From CAVPLM01 sp963713545 (GTDB taxonomy: Bacteria; Actinomycetota; Thermoleophilia; RBG-16-64-13), in NCBI GenBank assembly GCA_963713545.1, contig CAVQME010000014.1, forward strand, positions 62,001-126,000: DNA of 64,000 bases. Reading direction: 5' to 3'. Positions 44,842-52,479 of this stretch are shown here, piece after piece; within the stretch, counting starts at the first letter, position 1, and each line of letters starts with the position of its first letter. A program made the translations under genes and the position numbers. The notes beneath the pieces were generated by a model. It had not been told where the DNA came from and did not search any database. It saw only the letters and a program-made list of their open reading frames with translations.

Positions 44842-44863
44842 CAAGTCCGGGTCCCGCCACCTC
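44842..44863. repeat. Right attachment-site copy of the tRNA-Phe element
   Basis: These 22 bases are identical to 35320-35341 (T-arm to tRNA 3' end plus four bases) and in the same orientation. They mark the far end of an element of about 9.5 kb inserted at tRNA-Phe by the serine recombinase. Confidence 0.8.
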
Positions 44864-45081
44864 TGTTGTGAGAATGACAACATTCTGCCTGCAAACGACC
44901 GGCTACTGATGTCCGGTCGCCCACCCGGTCGCTTGCCCCCCCCAGCCGACCTGGTGTCGGGAATACTCGCTCAAGGACTACGACTTAAGGCTGAGCCGAC
45001 GTCACAGGTCGATGACTCAGCTGGATCTGAAGAGTCAGCAACAAGCGAGGGAGACTCTGGCCTGCCGACCGAGTTCACCCG

Positions 45082-45110
45082 TTGGTTGTTCGCAATCGAA
45101 GGGGTACTAT
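45082..45110 (+). promoter_or_regulatory. Promoter of the first MNT/HEPN operon
   Basis: TTGGTT (45082-45087) and TACTAT (45105-45110) are spaced by 17 bases, directly ahead of the AGGAGG ribosome site at 45118-45123. The predicted transcript start leaves a short leader. Confidence 0.6.
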
Positions 45111-45129
45111 GGCCGCTAGGAGGTGTGAC

Positions 45130-45438
45130 GTGGTCGGAGCGATTCAGGACAAGCTCGATGCCATCGCCGGTCTGTGCCGCAAGTACGAGGTCGTGCAGCT
45201 GTATGTCTTCGGCTCTGCCACTCGTGACGACTTTCGGCCGGGTGAGAGTGACGTTGACCTTCTTGTGGACTTCGGTTCGATGGGCGGACATGCGAAAGCG
45301 CATGCCTACTTCGCCCTGCTCGATGAGCTTGAAGACCTGCTGGGCGTGAGGGTCGACCTCGTGATGGTCAACGCCGTCAAGAACCGCTACATCGCTCGCG
45401 ACATCGAACGCACGAAGCAGATGCTGTATGCCGCGTAG
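45130..45438 (+). CDS. MNT-domain nucleotidyltransferase antitoxin (MntA-like), copy 1
   Basis: This 102-residue minimal nucleotidyltransferase has the motif GSATRDDFRPGESDVDLLVDF in segments: GS, then D-x-D (SDVDLLV), and a later acidic region in LGVRVDLVMV. In HEPN/MNT pairs this enzyme adds AMP to a Tyr of the HEPN toxin and so inactivates it. The GTG at 45130 is fixed by AGGAGG six bases ahead; longer in-frame starts would run through that site. It overlaps the HEPN gene by 11 bases. Confidence 0.9.
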   Translation: MVGAIQDKLDAIAGLCRKYEVVQLYVFGSATRDDFRPGESDVDLLVDFGSMGGHAKAHAYFALLDELEDLLGVRVDLVMVNAVKNRYIARDIERTKQMLYAA

Positions 45439-45781
45439 CGCTGCCGCCTACCTTGTAGACATCATTGAGGCGTGCGATGCGATTGAAACGGTTCTCACCG
45501 GCGTCGACCTGCCGACTTACCGAGACTCTCGTTCCACCCGGTCCTCGGTCGAACGGGAGTTCATCATCATTGGAGAGGCCGTATCGGCCCTCGGCCGGGT
45601 CGCGCCGGACCTCTTCGACCACATCTCCCATGCACGCATTGTGGTGGGCTTCCGCAATGTGCTCACCCATGACTACGCCGCTGTGGACGACGAGACAGTC
45701 TTCGGTGTCACACGCGACGACATCCCCGTTCTGAGAAGTGAGTGCGTCGCGTTGCTTGAACGCTTTGAGGAAGCGGGCTGA
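45428..45781 (+). CDS. HEPN-domain RNase toxin (DUF86), copy 1
   Basis: This 117-residue HEPN protein has the catalytic R-x4-H motif with the adjacent Tyr that is the AMPylation target: RNVLTHDY. The family dimerises and cleaves RNA. It starts within the antitoxin gene (overlap) and they are surely co-translated. A separate orphan gene follows after 21 bases. A second module of the same kind lies at 49619-50243, not close enough in sequence to be a recent duplication. Confidence 0.9.
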   Translation: MPRSAAAYLVDIIEACDAIETVLTGVDLPTYRDSRSTRSSVEREFIIIGEAVSALGRVAPDLFDHISHARIVVGFRNVLTHDYAAVDDETVFGVTRDDIPVLRSECVALLERFEEAG

Positions 45782-45802
45782 ACGGTTTGGAGAGGCTGTC
45801 AG

Positions 45803-46633
45803 GTGACCGGATCTTGGATTACCGATATTCGCCACTTCCTGGACGAGCAGGGGCGGGTTCCGGATGACCTACCGGCGGTGCCTCGCTACATGGGGGCGAT
45901 CGTCGCCGCTGTCTCCTCCCATTCCGCCGGCAGGGTCCTCGCCCTGGATCTTCATTGCCGACGTCGGCCGGGACACGAGAGCTGCCCCGGCAGCGTCCAT
46001 GCCGGCATAGACTCCGAGAGCGCCGAGATCTCGTGGTTCTGCCCTTGCTGTGGTGACCAAGGTCGCATCTACGGCTGGGAAGGCTCGCCGTGGGACCGAC
46101 GTGCAGCTCACTCTTGCCCGACGGCCGGCTCAATGGACAGGCCGGCCGGGTTCTCGCCGCGAGCCACCGCAGCCTGGAACACCATTGCGCCGGAGATCAG
46201 GCAGCAGTTGCTCAACGACTTCTGGTGTGGTGCGTGTCGTGCAACCGCGTCGGTGGACCTTCGTAGCGGCTCTGTCTCTCGAGGCGATCTCGTTCTGCGT
46301 GGATGTTGCACCCGATGCGGAGGCGAAATCGCGAGGCTTGTCGAGAACGTCGGGCGGACGGAGGAGGCAGGCAGGGGATACGACGCTGACAGAGTTGATG
46401 AGATCGTTCTGGCCCTCCTCCACCTGAACTCGTTCACTGACCACGGTATTACTCGTGCCTGGAAAGGGTTCGACTGGGATTCCTTGGATCGGCTCCACTC
46501 CAGGGGTCTGATCTCGGATCCAAGGTCTACAGCCCGGTCGGTAGTACTAAGCGATGAGGGTACACGGTTGGCCGAGGAACTGTTCGCGAAGCATCTTGGG
46601 AGCGACGTTACGGGTGGGGCGCGAAGCCGATGA
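45803..46633 (+). CDS. Three-module zinc-binding protein with DUF6429-like end
   Basis: This 276-residue protein seems built from three pieces. First is a domain with HCRRRPGHESCPG and WFCPCCGDQGRIYGWEGSPWD, a cysteine-rich module common in hypothetical proteins. The second, about residues 120-185, has FWCGACR and GCCTRCGGEIARLVE, another zinc site. The C-terminal part (VDEIVLALLHLNSF, RAWKGFDWDSLDRLH, GLISDP) is DUF6429-like. No function is known. It lies behind the HEPN toxin and overlaps the next gene by four bases (ATGA), so it may belong to that operon. The GTG start has a GAGAGG-type site. Confidence 0.75.
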   Translation: MTGSWITDIRHFLDEQGRVPDDLPAVPRYMGAIVAAVSSHSAGRVLALDLHCRRRPGHESCPGSVHAGIDSESAEISWFCPCCGDQGRIYGWEGSPWDRRAAHSCPTAGSMDRPAGFSPRATAAWNTIAPEIRQQLLNDFWCGACRATASVDLRSGSVSRGDLVLRGCCTRCGGEIARLVENVGRTEEAGRGYDADRVDEIVLALLHLNSFTDHGITRAWKGFDWDSLDRLHSRGLISDPRSTARSVVLSDEGTRLAEELFAKHLGSDVTGGARSR

Positions 46634-47172
46634 TAGTCACCGAACAGGACGCAGCAGATTTCATCGATGGCTACACCCAGGTCATGGCGGAGATCTTCGG
46701 TTCAACTTCAGATGACTCGCAGCTAGAGCTGGTCGACGTACTGGCACGCGGCCGTGCCAAGTATCTGTCGGAACGCGCTTCGCTCGACCATGCGCTGCAC
46801 AGTCTGGAAGCAAGATCAATACGTGTTTCGTCCGAGGTCGTATCCGCCATTCGGAGTCTCGAAGTGAAGCAGTGGTTCTACCTCAAGGACACCGCCACGT
46901 ATTCCGTGTTCGTTGACCCATCCGCGGATATCGCCTACGCCGTCTTGGGTCTGACCGAGAGAATTCGAGACATGATTGGCGGTTCTGGCGCGCTCTTAGA
47001 GATTGGGCTGGTTCAATACCACGGCCACTATGTTTGCGACGGCCTCGTGAGCAATGTTGTATGGCTAGGCCGCAACGACCGGAAGGACCTGGCCCTTGTG
47101 CTTGCCGATATCCGGGCACGCGGCGCGTTTTGCAGGTCCAATGCGCGGATCGAACTCAACAGAGGCGCTTGA
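46630..47172 (+). CDS. Orphan protein coupled to the zinc protein
   Basis: This 180-residue protein starts in the stop of the upstream zinc protein and looks cytoplasmic, alpha/beta, without a signal or recognised motif. Segments such as QWFYLKDTATYSVFVDP and GLVQYHGHYVCDGLVSNVVWLG suggest a small enzyme-like or sensor fold. No family assigned. Its tight coupling to a zinc protein behind a toxin-antitoxin pair makes it an accessory gene of interest. Confidence 0.65.
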   Translation: MIVTEQDAADFIDGYTQVMAEIFGSTSDDSQLELVDVLARGRAKYLSERASLDHALHSLEARSIRVSSEVVSAIRSLEVKQWFYLKDTATYSVFVDPSADIAYAVLGLTERIRDMIGGSGALLEIGLVQYHGHYVCDGLVSNVVWLGRNDRKDLALVLADIRARGAFCRSNARIELNRGA

Positions 47173-47379
47173 CCTCTTCCCGCAGGTTCAAGAGCTGTCC
47201 ACTTAGGACCACCTAGCGGTCCATTTTGGCTCGCAAATCGGCATGTTTTCTTCTCAGACCCCGCCCTGAACCGGGGATACTTTCTTAATCGGAAAAGCGC
47301 AAAACGCGTAGTGAGACCTGCGAGCTTATGCCTGGTCGAGAGTGATAGCCGGGTTGCCTTCCCTAGTTTCTTAGGCCCC

Positions 47380-49191
47380 TCAACCTACCCTAATCGCGCG
47401 GACCTCGACTGCGCGCTCATCGACCGGGATGGTAGGCAATTCGTTCTGGCCCTCGACCGGCAGGCTGCGGAGGTAGTCCATGATCGCCTGCCATTCCTTG
47501 ATCTCCCGGACTGCGCCTTTCTCTGTGATCGTGGCGACACTGTCCTTGTCCGTCGTACCTCGGGGCGGCAGCAGGTAGGGCGTGTCACGACGAGGCGCTT
47601 CGAGTGCCTCGACCCTCGAGGTGAGGGGCTGGCCTTGCTTGTTCTTGGGAACAAGGGGCAGCCTGCCCTTCGTGTACGTGGGTATGCCCAGGGCTATCGC
47701 GCCGAAATAGAGGGGACACGTGAGGCTATACAAGCGCTGGTCCTTCCCGGTGATGTCGATCGCACGGTAGCCGCGGTCGAGGTCTCCCAACTCGATGGCC
47801 GTCACGACGTCGAACATGGGACGCGACGAGTCGTAACGGAACCTCATGCCGGAGGCGCGCGGAAAATACTCGCCTGGGTGAGCCGGGTTGTCCACGAGCA
47901 AGAACTCGAGTAGGTGCTTCAGCTCCTGGCCGGTGAAGTAGGCGGTCACCAGAGCGCTGCCGGACGTCGCATCAACCACACCCGCGCCCAAGGGGGCCAC
48001 GGTGAACACATCGTAGACCGTTTGCACGCCCGAGTTCCCGCGTCTGAGGCCGGCGCGCATCATCCCGTTGGCGGTGAGACCGATGTCCGCCTTTGTGGCG
48101 CGCCTGAAGGCATCGGTGACGAGGTTGGCCAGGGGCGTGCTGGCGGTGATGTCGGTGAACGTGTTGGGTAGGTCCTGCGGGGCCACCGCCAGCGGCTGAT
48201 CGATGCTGTATCCGCGGGACGCGAACACGACATCGGTGACCGTCTTCTTGAGCATTTCGATCTCGTCGGCGATGGCTCGGTCGCCGGCGATGGTATCGTC
48301 GATGGGGTGGAGCAGGTAGGACTCGACCGTCAGCTTGCCGCCGTCCAAGGTGACTACCAGTTCGCCAAGGTTCTCGCTTTCCTTCCCGGCCTGGACCACG
48401 GGGGTGCGGCCATTGACGATGATCGCCTCGTGCAGGGCGGTGTGGCTGTGACCGCCAACCACCACGTCGATGCCCGGCACGGCCTGGGCCAGGCGTACGT
48501 CGTCGCCGTCGGTGAAGCGCCCGTTCTCCCCTTTCTCCAAGCCCCCGTGACTGAGACAGATAACCACATCCACCTTCTCCGTCTCGCGGAGAACCGTCAC
48601 CAACTCCTGGGCGGTCTCTATGGCGTCCGCAAACGTAACCGCACCGGCGCCGGTGGTGTAGAACTGCGCCTCTTTGCCGATTAGCCCGAAGAGACCGAAG
48701 CGAATGCCGCCTCGCTCGATCACGAGGTGGCGGCGGATCACCCCTTCCCTGGCCAGGCGCTGGAGGTCGATCAACGTCGGGTCGCTCTCCGCGAAACGGG
48801 TATTCGAGGCAGCCACCGGCGGAACCCGGCCTGCTTTGGCGGCCACGCCAATTGCTCTTCCCAGACCGTCGGGCCCGAGGTCGAAATCATGGTTGCCGAA
48901 GGTGGTGGCGTCGTAACCCATCCGGGACAGGAGTTGCAGCTCGGCGCCGGTCTCGCGGATGGCAGCGCCGAACGCGGTCCCCATGCTGTAGTCGCCCACG
49001 TCGAGGACCAGTACGGGGCCCTGATCTTGGCGGGCCTGCTTCCGTTCCGCTATCAGGTTAGCCAGACGCGCGTACCCGCCGCGGGTGGCGTCGTCGTTGA
49101 GCGTGAACGGGGTGTAGTCCGCGGCCGGGCCCATCCCTACGAGGCTCGAGTGCATGTCGTTGGTATGCAGGATGGTGAAGGTCCTCTTCAT
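47380..49191 (-). CDS. 5'-nucleotidase/2',3'-cyclic phosphodiesterase family metallophosphoesterase
   Basis: This 603-residue protein has the calcineurin-like core: HTNDMH, DVGDYSMGT, FGNHDFDLG, CLSHGG and GGHSHT, in order, then the C-terminal substrate domain (about residues 335-530, with ANLVTDAFRRA and TANGMMRAGL). The family hydrolyses nucleotides or UDP-sugars, usually outside the membrane. No signal peptide is visible and ATG 49191 follows GGGGGA, so the protein appears cytoplasmic unless exported otherwise. A last stretch of about 70 residues is basic and may be an extra segment. It sits between two toxin-antitoxin modules, with no partner gene. Confidence 0.88.
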   Translation of the reverse strand: MKRTFTILHTNDMHSSLVGMGPAADYTPFTLNDDATRGGYARLANLIAERKQARQDQGPVLVLDVGDYSMGTAFGAAIRETGAELQLLSRMGYDATTFGNHDFDLGPDGLGRAIGVAAKAGRVPPVAASNTRFAESDPTLIDLQRLAREGVIRRHLVIERGGIRFGLFGLIGKEAQFYTTGAGAVTFADAIETAQELVTVLRETEKVDVVICLSHGGLEKGENGRFTDGDDVRLAQAVPGIDVVVGGHSHTALHEAIIVNGRTPVVQAGKESENLGELVVTLDGGKLTVESYLLHPIDDTIAGDRAIADEIEMLKKTVTDVVFASRGYSIDQPLAVAPQDLPNTFTDITASTPLANLVTDAFRRATKADIGLTANGMMRAGLRRGNSGVQTVYDVFTVAPLGAGVVDATSGSALVTAYFTGQELKHLLEFLLVDNPAHPGEYFPRASGMRFRYDSSRPMFDVVTAIELGDLDRGYRAIDITGKDQRLYSLTCPLYFGAIALGIPTYTKGRLPLVPKNKQGQPLTSRVEALEAPRRDTPYLLPPRGTTDKDSVATITEKGAVREIKEWQAIMDYLRSLPVEGQNELPTIPVDERAVEVRAIRVG

Positions 49192-49618
49192 CGAATCCCC
49201 CGAGTATTGTTCGAATTGACCGAGAGGTGTCAGCGTATCAAGAACTTCGGAGCGCGAATCCAGACCGCTGGTCTGCGGGACGGGGCCACCGTTCTCGGAT
49301 TGCGGACCAGAGTGGGCCGTGGCGGAGTTTCTTCGAACGGCATCCATCTGGGCTGTCCATCAAATGGGCGCTATAGGACTTGAGGACGTCGCCGCCAGCT
49401 CCCGCCTGCCGGGGCGGGGGTTTTGGGCGTTCTGAGGGCAAAGACAACTGGGGGCCGAGGCCGGCGAAAAGTCACCCCAGGCAGCGCGCCAGATAGCGTG
49501 AAACGTGGGTGCCTGGTTCAGGTCTGGGTCCCGCCGCCTAAAGGTGCATTCACCCCGTTCCAAGCGGCGCTTCCCCGGGAACAGTCCGGTATACTCGCTC
49601 TTAGCTGAGAAAGTGCAG
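49192..49618. other. Gap with a degenerate attachment-like site
   Basis: No supported gene is seen in 427 bases. The region holds a GC-rich hairpin with a short T-run (CCCGCC...GGCGGGGGTTTT near 49404-49426), a degenerate tRNA-Phe copy at 49515-49539 and a TATACT -10 box at 49590-49595 for the second MNT gene. Confidence 0.5.
49515..49539. repeat. Degenerate tRNA-Phe 3'-end copy (older attachment site)
   Basis: Twenty-two of 25 bases match 35316-35340 (GGTTCAAGTC... in the tRNA versus GGTTCAGGTC... here). The orientation is the same as the tRNA. It would bound a second, outer insertion from 44863 to 49539 containing the first MNT/HEPN module, the orphan genes and the phosphoesterase. Confidence 0.55.
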
Positions 49619-49921
49619 GTGAGCACCGTGATCGACACGGACGCGATGATCAGCAGTATCAGAGAGCACGGCGAGGAGATTCGGGTTGAATTCGGCGTGG
49701 CCCGTCTTGGCGTGTTCGGATCGCGCGTGCGGGGCGAAGCCGGAGGCGACAGCGACCTCGACGTGCTCGTCGAGTTCTCTCATCCCACTTTCCGCAACTA
49801 TATGGGGCTCAAGCGGTTTCTGGAACGCCTTATCGGGGTGCCGGTGGATCTAGTAAGCGCTGCTGCACTCAAACCCCTGCTCAAGGAACACATCTTGCGT
49901 GAGGTCCGGTATGTCGCGTGA
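49619..49921 (+). CDS. MNT-domain nucleotidyltransferase antitoxin (MntA-like), copy 2
   Basis: This 100-residue minimal nucleotidyltransferase shows GSRVRGEAGGDSDLDVLVEF in segments (GS, then SDLDVLVEF) and GVPVDLVSA near the end. It overlaps the HEPN gene by 11 bases and acts as the AMP-transferring antitoxin. The GTG at 49619 is one of two possible starts (49628 is the other); neither has a perfect ribosome site. Confidence 0.88.
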   Translation: MSTVIDTDAMISSIREHGEEIRVEFGVARLGVFGSRVRGEAGGDSDLDVLVEFSHPTFRNYMGLKRFLERLIGVPVDLVSAAALKPLLKEHILREVRYVA

Positions 49922-50243
49922 CTTCCGCGTGTACCTGCTCGATATCCTCGAGCGGTGCGAGCGGATCACACGCTACGTGGAGGGGCTCGACGAAGCGCGC
50001 TGGTCGCAAGACGAGCGCACCCAGGATGCGGTCCTTCGCAACCTTGAGGTGATTGGGGAAGCGGTGAAGAGACTTCCGGCCGATCTTCGCGAGCGCGCCC
50101 CGGAGATCCCCTGGCAAGACATCGCCGGACTGCGGGACATCCTGATTCATGAGTATGAGGGAGTGGACTTCGCGATTGTCTGGGACATCGCTGTGAACGA
50201 GGTACCGGCGCTCCATCAAGCGGTGACTGGACTGCTGAAGTAG
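49911..50243 (+). CDS. HEPN-domain RNase toxin (DUF86), copy 2
   Basis: This 110-residue protein has the R-x4-H-x-Y motif as RDILIHEY, preceded by the typical VIGEAVKRLP segment. It would be the RNase toxin of the second module. ATG 49911 follows GAGG six bases ahead; a GTG at 49899 would be upstream of that site. It is co-translated with the antitoxin by overlap. Confidence 0.9.
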   Translation: MSRDFRVYLLDILERCERITRYVEGLDEARWSQDERTQDAVLRNLEVIGEAVKRLPADLRERAPEIPWQDIAGLRDILIHEYEGVDFAIVWDIAVNEVPALHQAVTGLLK

Positions 50244-50328
50244 CAGCTTTTCGGGTCCCAGACTGGACGGGTCACCATCTTGACTTCTATGAACCGGACT
50301 CCCTGATGTTCGCCATGAGTCGCACATC

Positions 50329-50357
50329 TTGACGTTTACCTGGGAGGAGCGTACGCT
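50329..50357 (+). promoter_or_regulatory. Promoter/operator of the YefM/YoeB pair
   Basis: TTGACG (50329-50334), 17 bases, then TACGCT (50352-50357). Two CGTACG hexamers (50350-50355 and 50362-50367) flank CTTATC and could be the YefM operator overlapping the -10 box. Confidence 0.55.
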
Positions 50358-50387
50358 TATCCGTACGTAGAATCTGGAGGTAGAGGT

Positions 50388-50630
50388 ATGACCACTGTTA
50401 GCGCGACCGAAGCGCGAAAGCAACTCTACAAGCTGATCGACGATGTGTCGGAGTCGCACGAGCCGGTGCAGATCACGGGCAAGAGGAGCAATGCCGTTCT
50501 TGTCGGAGAGGACGACTGGCGGGCGGTGCAGGAGACCTTGCATCTCGTCTCCATCCCCGGCATGCGGGAATCCATCCTCGAGGGCATGGCAACGCCAGTC
50601 GAGGATCTCGAAGACCAGCTTCACTGGTGA
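50388..50630 (+). CDS. yefM: YefM/Phd-family antitoxin
   Basis: This 80-residue antitoxin has the Phd/YefM fold pattern: SATEARKQLYKLIDDV at the start, PVQITGKRSNAVLVGEDDW in the middle, and an acidic C terminus (PVEDLEDQLHW) that would wrap the toxin. The start follows TGGAGG. It overlaps the toxin gene by four bases (GTGA). It also represses the promoter. Confidence 0.93.
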   Translation: MTTVSATEARKQLYKLIDDVSESHEPVQITGKRSNAVLVGEDDWRAVQETLHLVSIPGMRESILEGMATPVEDLEDQLHW

Positions 50631-50890
50631 GCTGGCGGCTTCTTTACACCAAAACGGCCCAAAAGGACGCCAAGAAGCTGGCAGCGGCTGGCCTGAAGTC
50701 CAAGGCCCAGGCTCTGCTTGAGATCCTCGAGCAAGACCCCTACCGGACCCCGCCCCCATTCGAGAAGCTTGTGGGAGACCTCACTGGTGCCTACTCGCGC
50801 CGCATCAATATCCAGCACCGCCTGGTCTATCAAGTCCTCGAAAAGGAGCGGATAGTCAAGATACTCCGCATGTGGACCCACTACGAATAG
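50627..50890 (+). CDS. yoeB: YoeB/Txe-family mRNA interferase toxin
   Basis: This 87-residue RelE-like toxin retains the YoeB catalytic features: a Glu in PPFEKL, Arg in SRRINIQHRLVYQV, and the C-terminal WTHYE with His and Tyr. It cleaves ribosome-bound mRNA. GTG start within the antitoxin stop. Standard length. Confidence 0.94.
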   Translation: MSWRLLYTKTAQKDAKKLAAAGLKSKAQALLEILEQDPYRTPPPFEKLVGDLTGAYSRRINIQHRLVYQVLEKERIVKILRMWTHYE

Positions 50891-50938
50891 GGTCTCGCGG
50901 AGTAAGAATCGTCATCCCAGCGGGGTGGAGAGAGCCTA

Positions 50939-51247
50939 GTGAATGCAGACGAGAAGAAGGACCTCGAGCCGTGGGAGGACGAGGAGGAGGACGACGAGGA
51001 GGCCCTCGATGCCGCCTACGCAGGGCTCCAGGGGTTCATGTACGAGGTGGACGGCCTGCTCGCGGGAGAAAGCGGGGCGGTCCGCTACAGGGAGCTCCTC
51101 ACGGACGGGGAGCTCTCGGAGTTTGTGGACCTACAGGAGAAGCGCGACCCCACGGCGGAGCAAGTGGACCGCCTGGTCTCCCTATACCAGCTCATGAGGG
51201 ACCGCTACCCGGGGGGCACGGGGCTGGAGAGAGGACCAGGGCCCTGA
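50939..51247 (+). CDS. Very acidic small protein, unknown, possibly frameshifted at the end
   Basis: This 102-residue candidate starts at GTG after GGAGAG and is very acidic near its start (EDEEEDDEEALDAAY). It seems helical and has no known motif. Just before its stop, the +1 frame continues as DPLSSDEDLDGLYLGEGE and stops at 51300, with the same acidic style. So the true protein may be longer and the break is a frameshift, a sequence error or a programmed event. Low confidence in function and moderate in existence. Confidence 0.5.
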   Translation: MNADEKKDLEPWEDEEEDDEEALDAAYAGLQGFMYEVDGLLAGESGAVRYRELLTDGELSEFVDLQEKRDPTAEQVDRLVSLYQLMRDRYPGGTGLERGPGP

Positions 51248-51438
51248 TCCTCTCTCGAGCGACGAGGACTTGGACGGCCTCTACCTGGGAGAGGGGGAGT
51301 AGAAGAAGTGAGCGAGGAGCCTCCTAGCCGGGACGCCCTCGCCGGCCGCGCCCGCTTGGAGTAGGCTTTTCTGGAACGCCGGGGCGAAAGCGCGGCCATG
51401 AAGCTCGGCGTAGCCGAACCCTGCCTACTCGGCCCCGG

Positions 51439-51921
51439 CTACGATGGGGCAGTCAGCGCGCGAAGCGCTGCCGTCAGTGCGGTGAGGGTCGCTTCGTTGT
51501 AGGCGCCGTGACCCTGCCACCGAACGCTCCCACCCTGATCGAGAAGGAAGAGGTGGATGTCGTCCAGGTCCGGTAGGTTCAGAGCCCGCTGAAGGCCGCG
51601 TACATCAACGTACGCAGTAAGCGTGTGGCGACGGGCGTGCGGATCAGGGACGCCGGCTCGCATCCCGCTGTCGATCACGCCTCGCCAGATGCGATAACTG
51701 CGGGAGAGCGCCGGCACCTCCCACACCTCCAATACGGGGTAGTCCGACTCCAGCTGGGCGAAATGCGGCATCCACGTCTCGATGGGGTACTGGTGATCGC
51801 GCTTGAACGCGAGTACAACCAGGTTGACGGTGCCGGACAGGCCGGGAGGTATCTCGACCGTGCGGCCTTCGAGGTCCCGCGCCGTCACCCTGGGGAATAT
51901 CATCGGGCCAGATGGTTTCAT
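51439..51921 (-). CDS. Thioredoxin-fold protein, ATP10/TlpA-like
   Basis: This 160-residue protein shows a thioredoxin-like layout without a CxxC pair: FPRVTARDLEGRTVEIP at the start, VNLVVLAFKRDHQ and WMPHFAQL in the middle, and HLFLLDQGGSVRWQGHGAYNEATL at the end. This is reminiscent of ATP10-like proteins and redoxin relatives lacking redox cysteines. Residues upstream of Met 51921 in the open frame are not convincing. The function is unknown; an assembly or chaperone role is a guess. Confidence 0.6.
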   Translation of the reverse strand: MKPSGPMIFPRVTARDLEGRTVEIPPGLSGTVNLVVLAFKRDHQYPIETWMPHFAQLESDYPVLEVWEVPALSRSYRIWRGVIDSGMRAGVPDPHARRHTLTAYVDVRGLQRALNLPDLDDIHLFLLDQGGSVRWQGHGAYNEATLTALTAALRALTAPS

Positions 51922-52479
51922 GGCTGTCCGTTCCCGCGCTGCCACTGCGTGACTGCGAGTTGGCGATGCACAATCGTCAGTGTTTCCGCAAGTACTATTA
52001 GGCAAACACCAGGCGCCAGTGGCGCACCGGTTACCGAGGCCAGGTGTCGGGGCTTCGTGGCCGCTCGGTGACATGTTGGTGACGGACGCGTCATCACCGA
52101 ACGCCAGTCGGAAAGGCAAAACGTCCGAGGACCACACGGCGGGCACGGGCTCGGCCGGGCGCGCCGCGCGCACCGTCTCCGCTGTGGGGGCGTGGTGGTT
52201 GTCTAGCCGGGGGGTAGGGCTAGACAACCACCGGACAGGGTTGGGGCCACAGCTCAGAAGGGGGGTTGAGCAATGCTGTGTGACTCCACGAAAGTATGCT
52301 CGCACTTGTCACCTGAACTGCTCCTGAACGCCTGGGCCCTAGGTTCGCCGGCAGCCTTCGCATCCCTGGCCTTGGCGGCCGCCGCCGCGAGGGCCGGGGG
52401 CCCGGTCCCGGGAACAAGGAGTCTAGCGTCGGAGTCGGACTTAGCAAGTGGTCAAGAGTACCGACAAGCATGATGCCGG
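51922..52479. other. Divergent gap with a long perfect hairpin and a gene-fragment duplication
   Basis: This 558-base region has no supported gene. It holds the 15-base-arm hairpin at 52194-52232 and a 29-base segment (52350-52378) that recurs inside the next gene at 52851-52879 with one mismatch. A short open frame here (near 52273-52473) encodes AAFASLALAA in that segment, probably a decayed or duplicated fragment of the downstream gene. Confidence 0.5.
52194..52232. promoter_or_regulatory. Perfect 15-base-arm stem-loop
   Basis: GGTGGTTGTCTAGCC (52194-52208) and its exact complement (52218-52232) surround a G-rich nine-base loop GGGGGGTAG. No T-run follows on either strand, so a simple terminator is unlikely. 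It lies between divergently oriented genes, about 250 bases from each. Confidence 0.55.

Larger units (their letters stand above)
44505..45129. other. Gap spanning the right element boundary
   Basis: This 625-base stretch holds the lipoprotein promoter, the right attachment copy and the promoter of the MNT/HEPN operon. I see no supported gene in it; open frames here have no ribosome sites and no recognisable content. Confidence 0.5.

Noticed and set aside
44780..45349. 189-codon plus-strand frame across the right element boundary
   Set aside because: It runs through the attachment repeat and the MNT gene in another frame and has no recognisable content.
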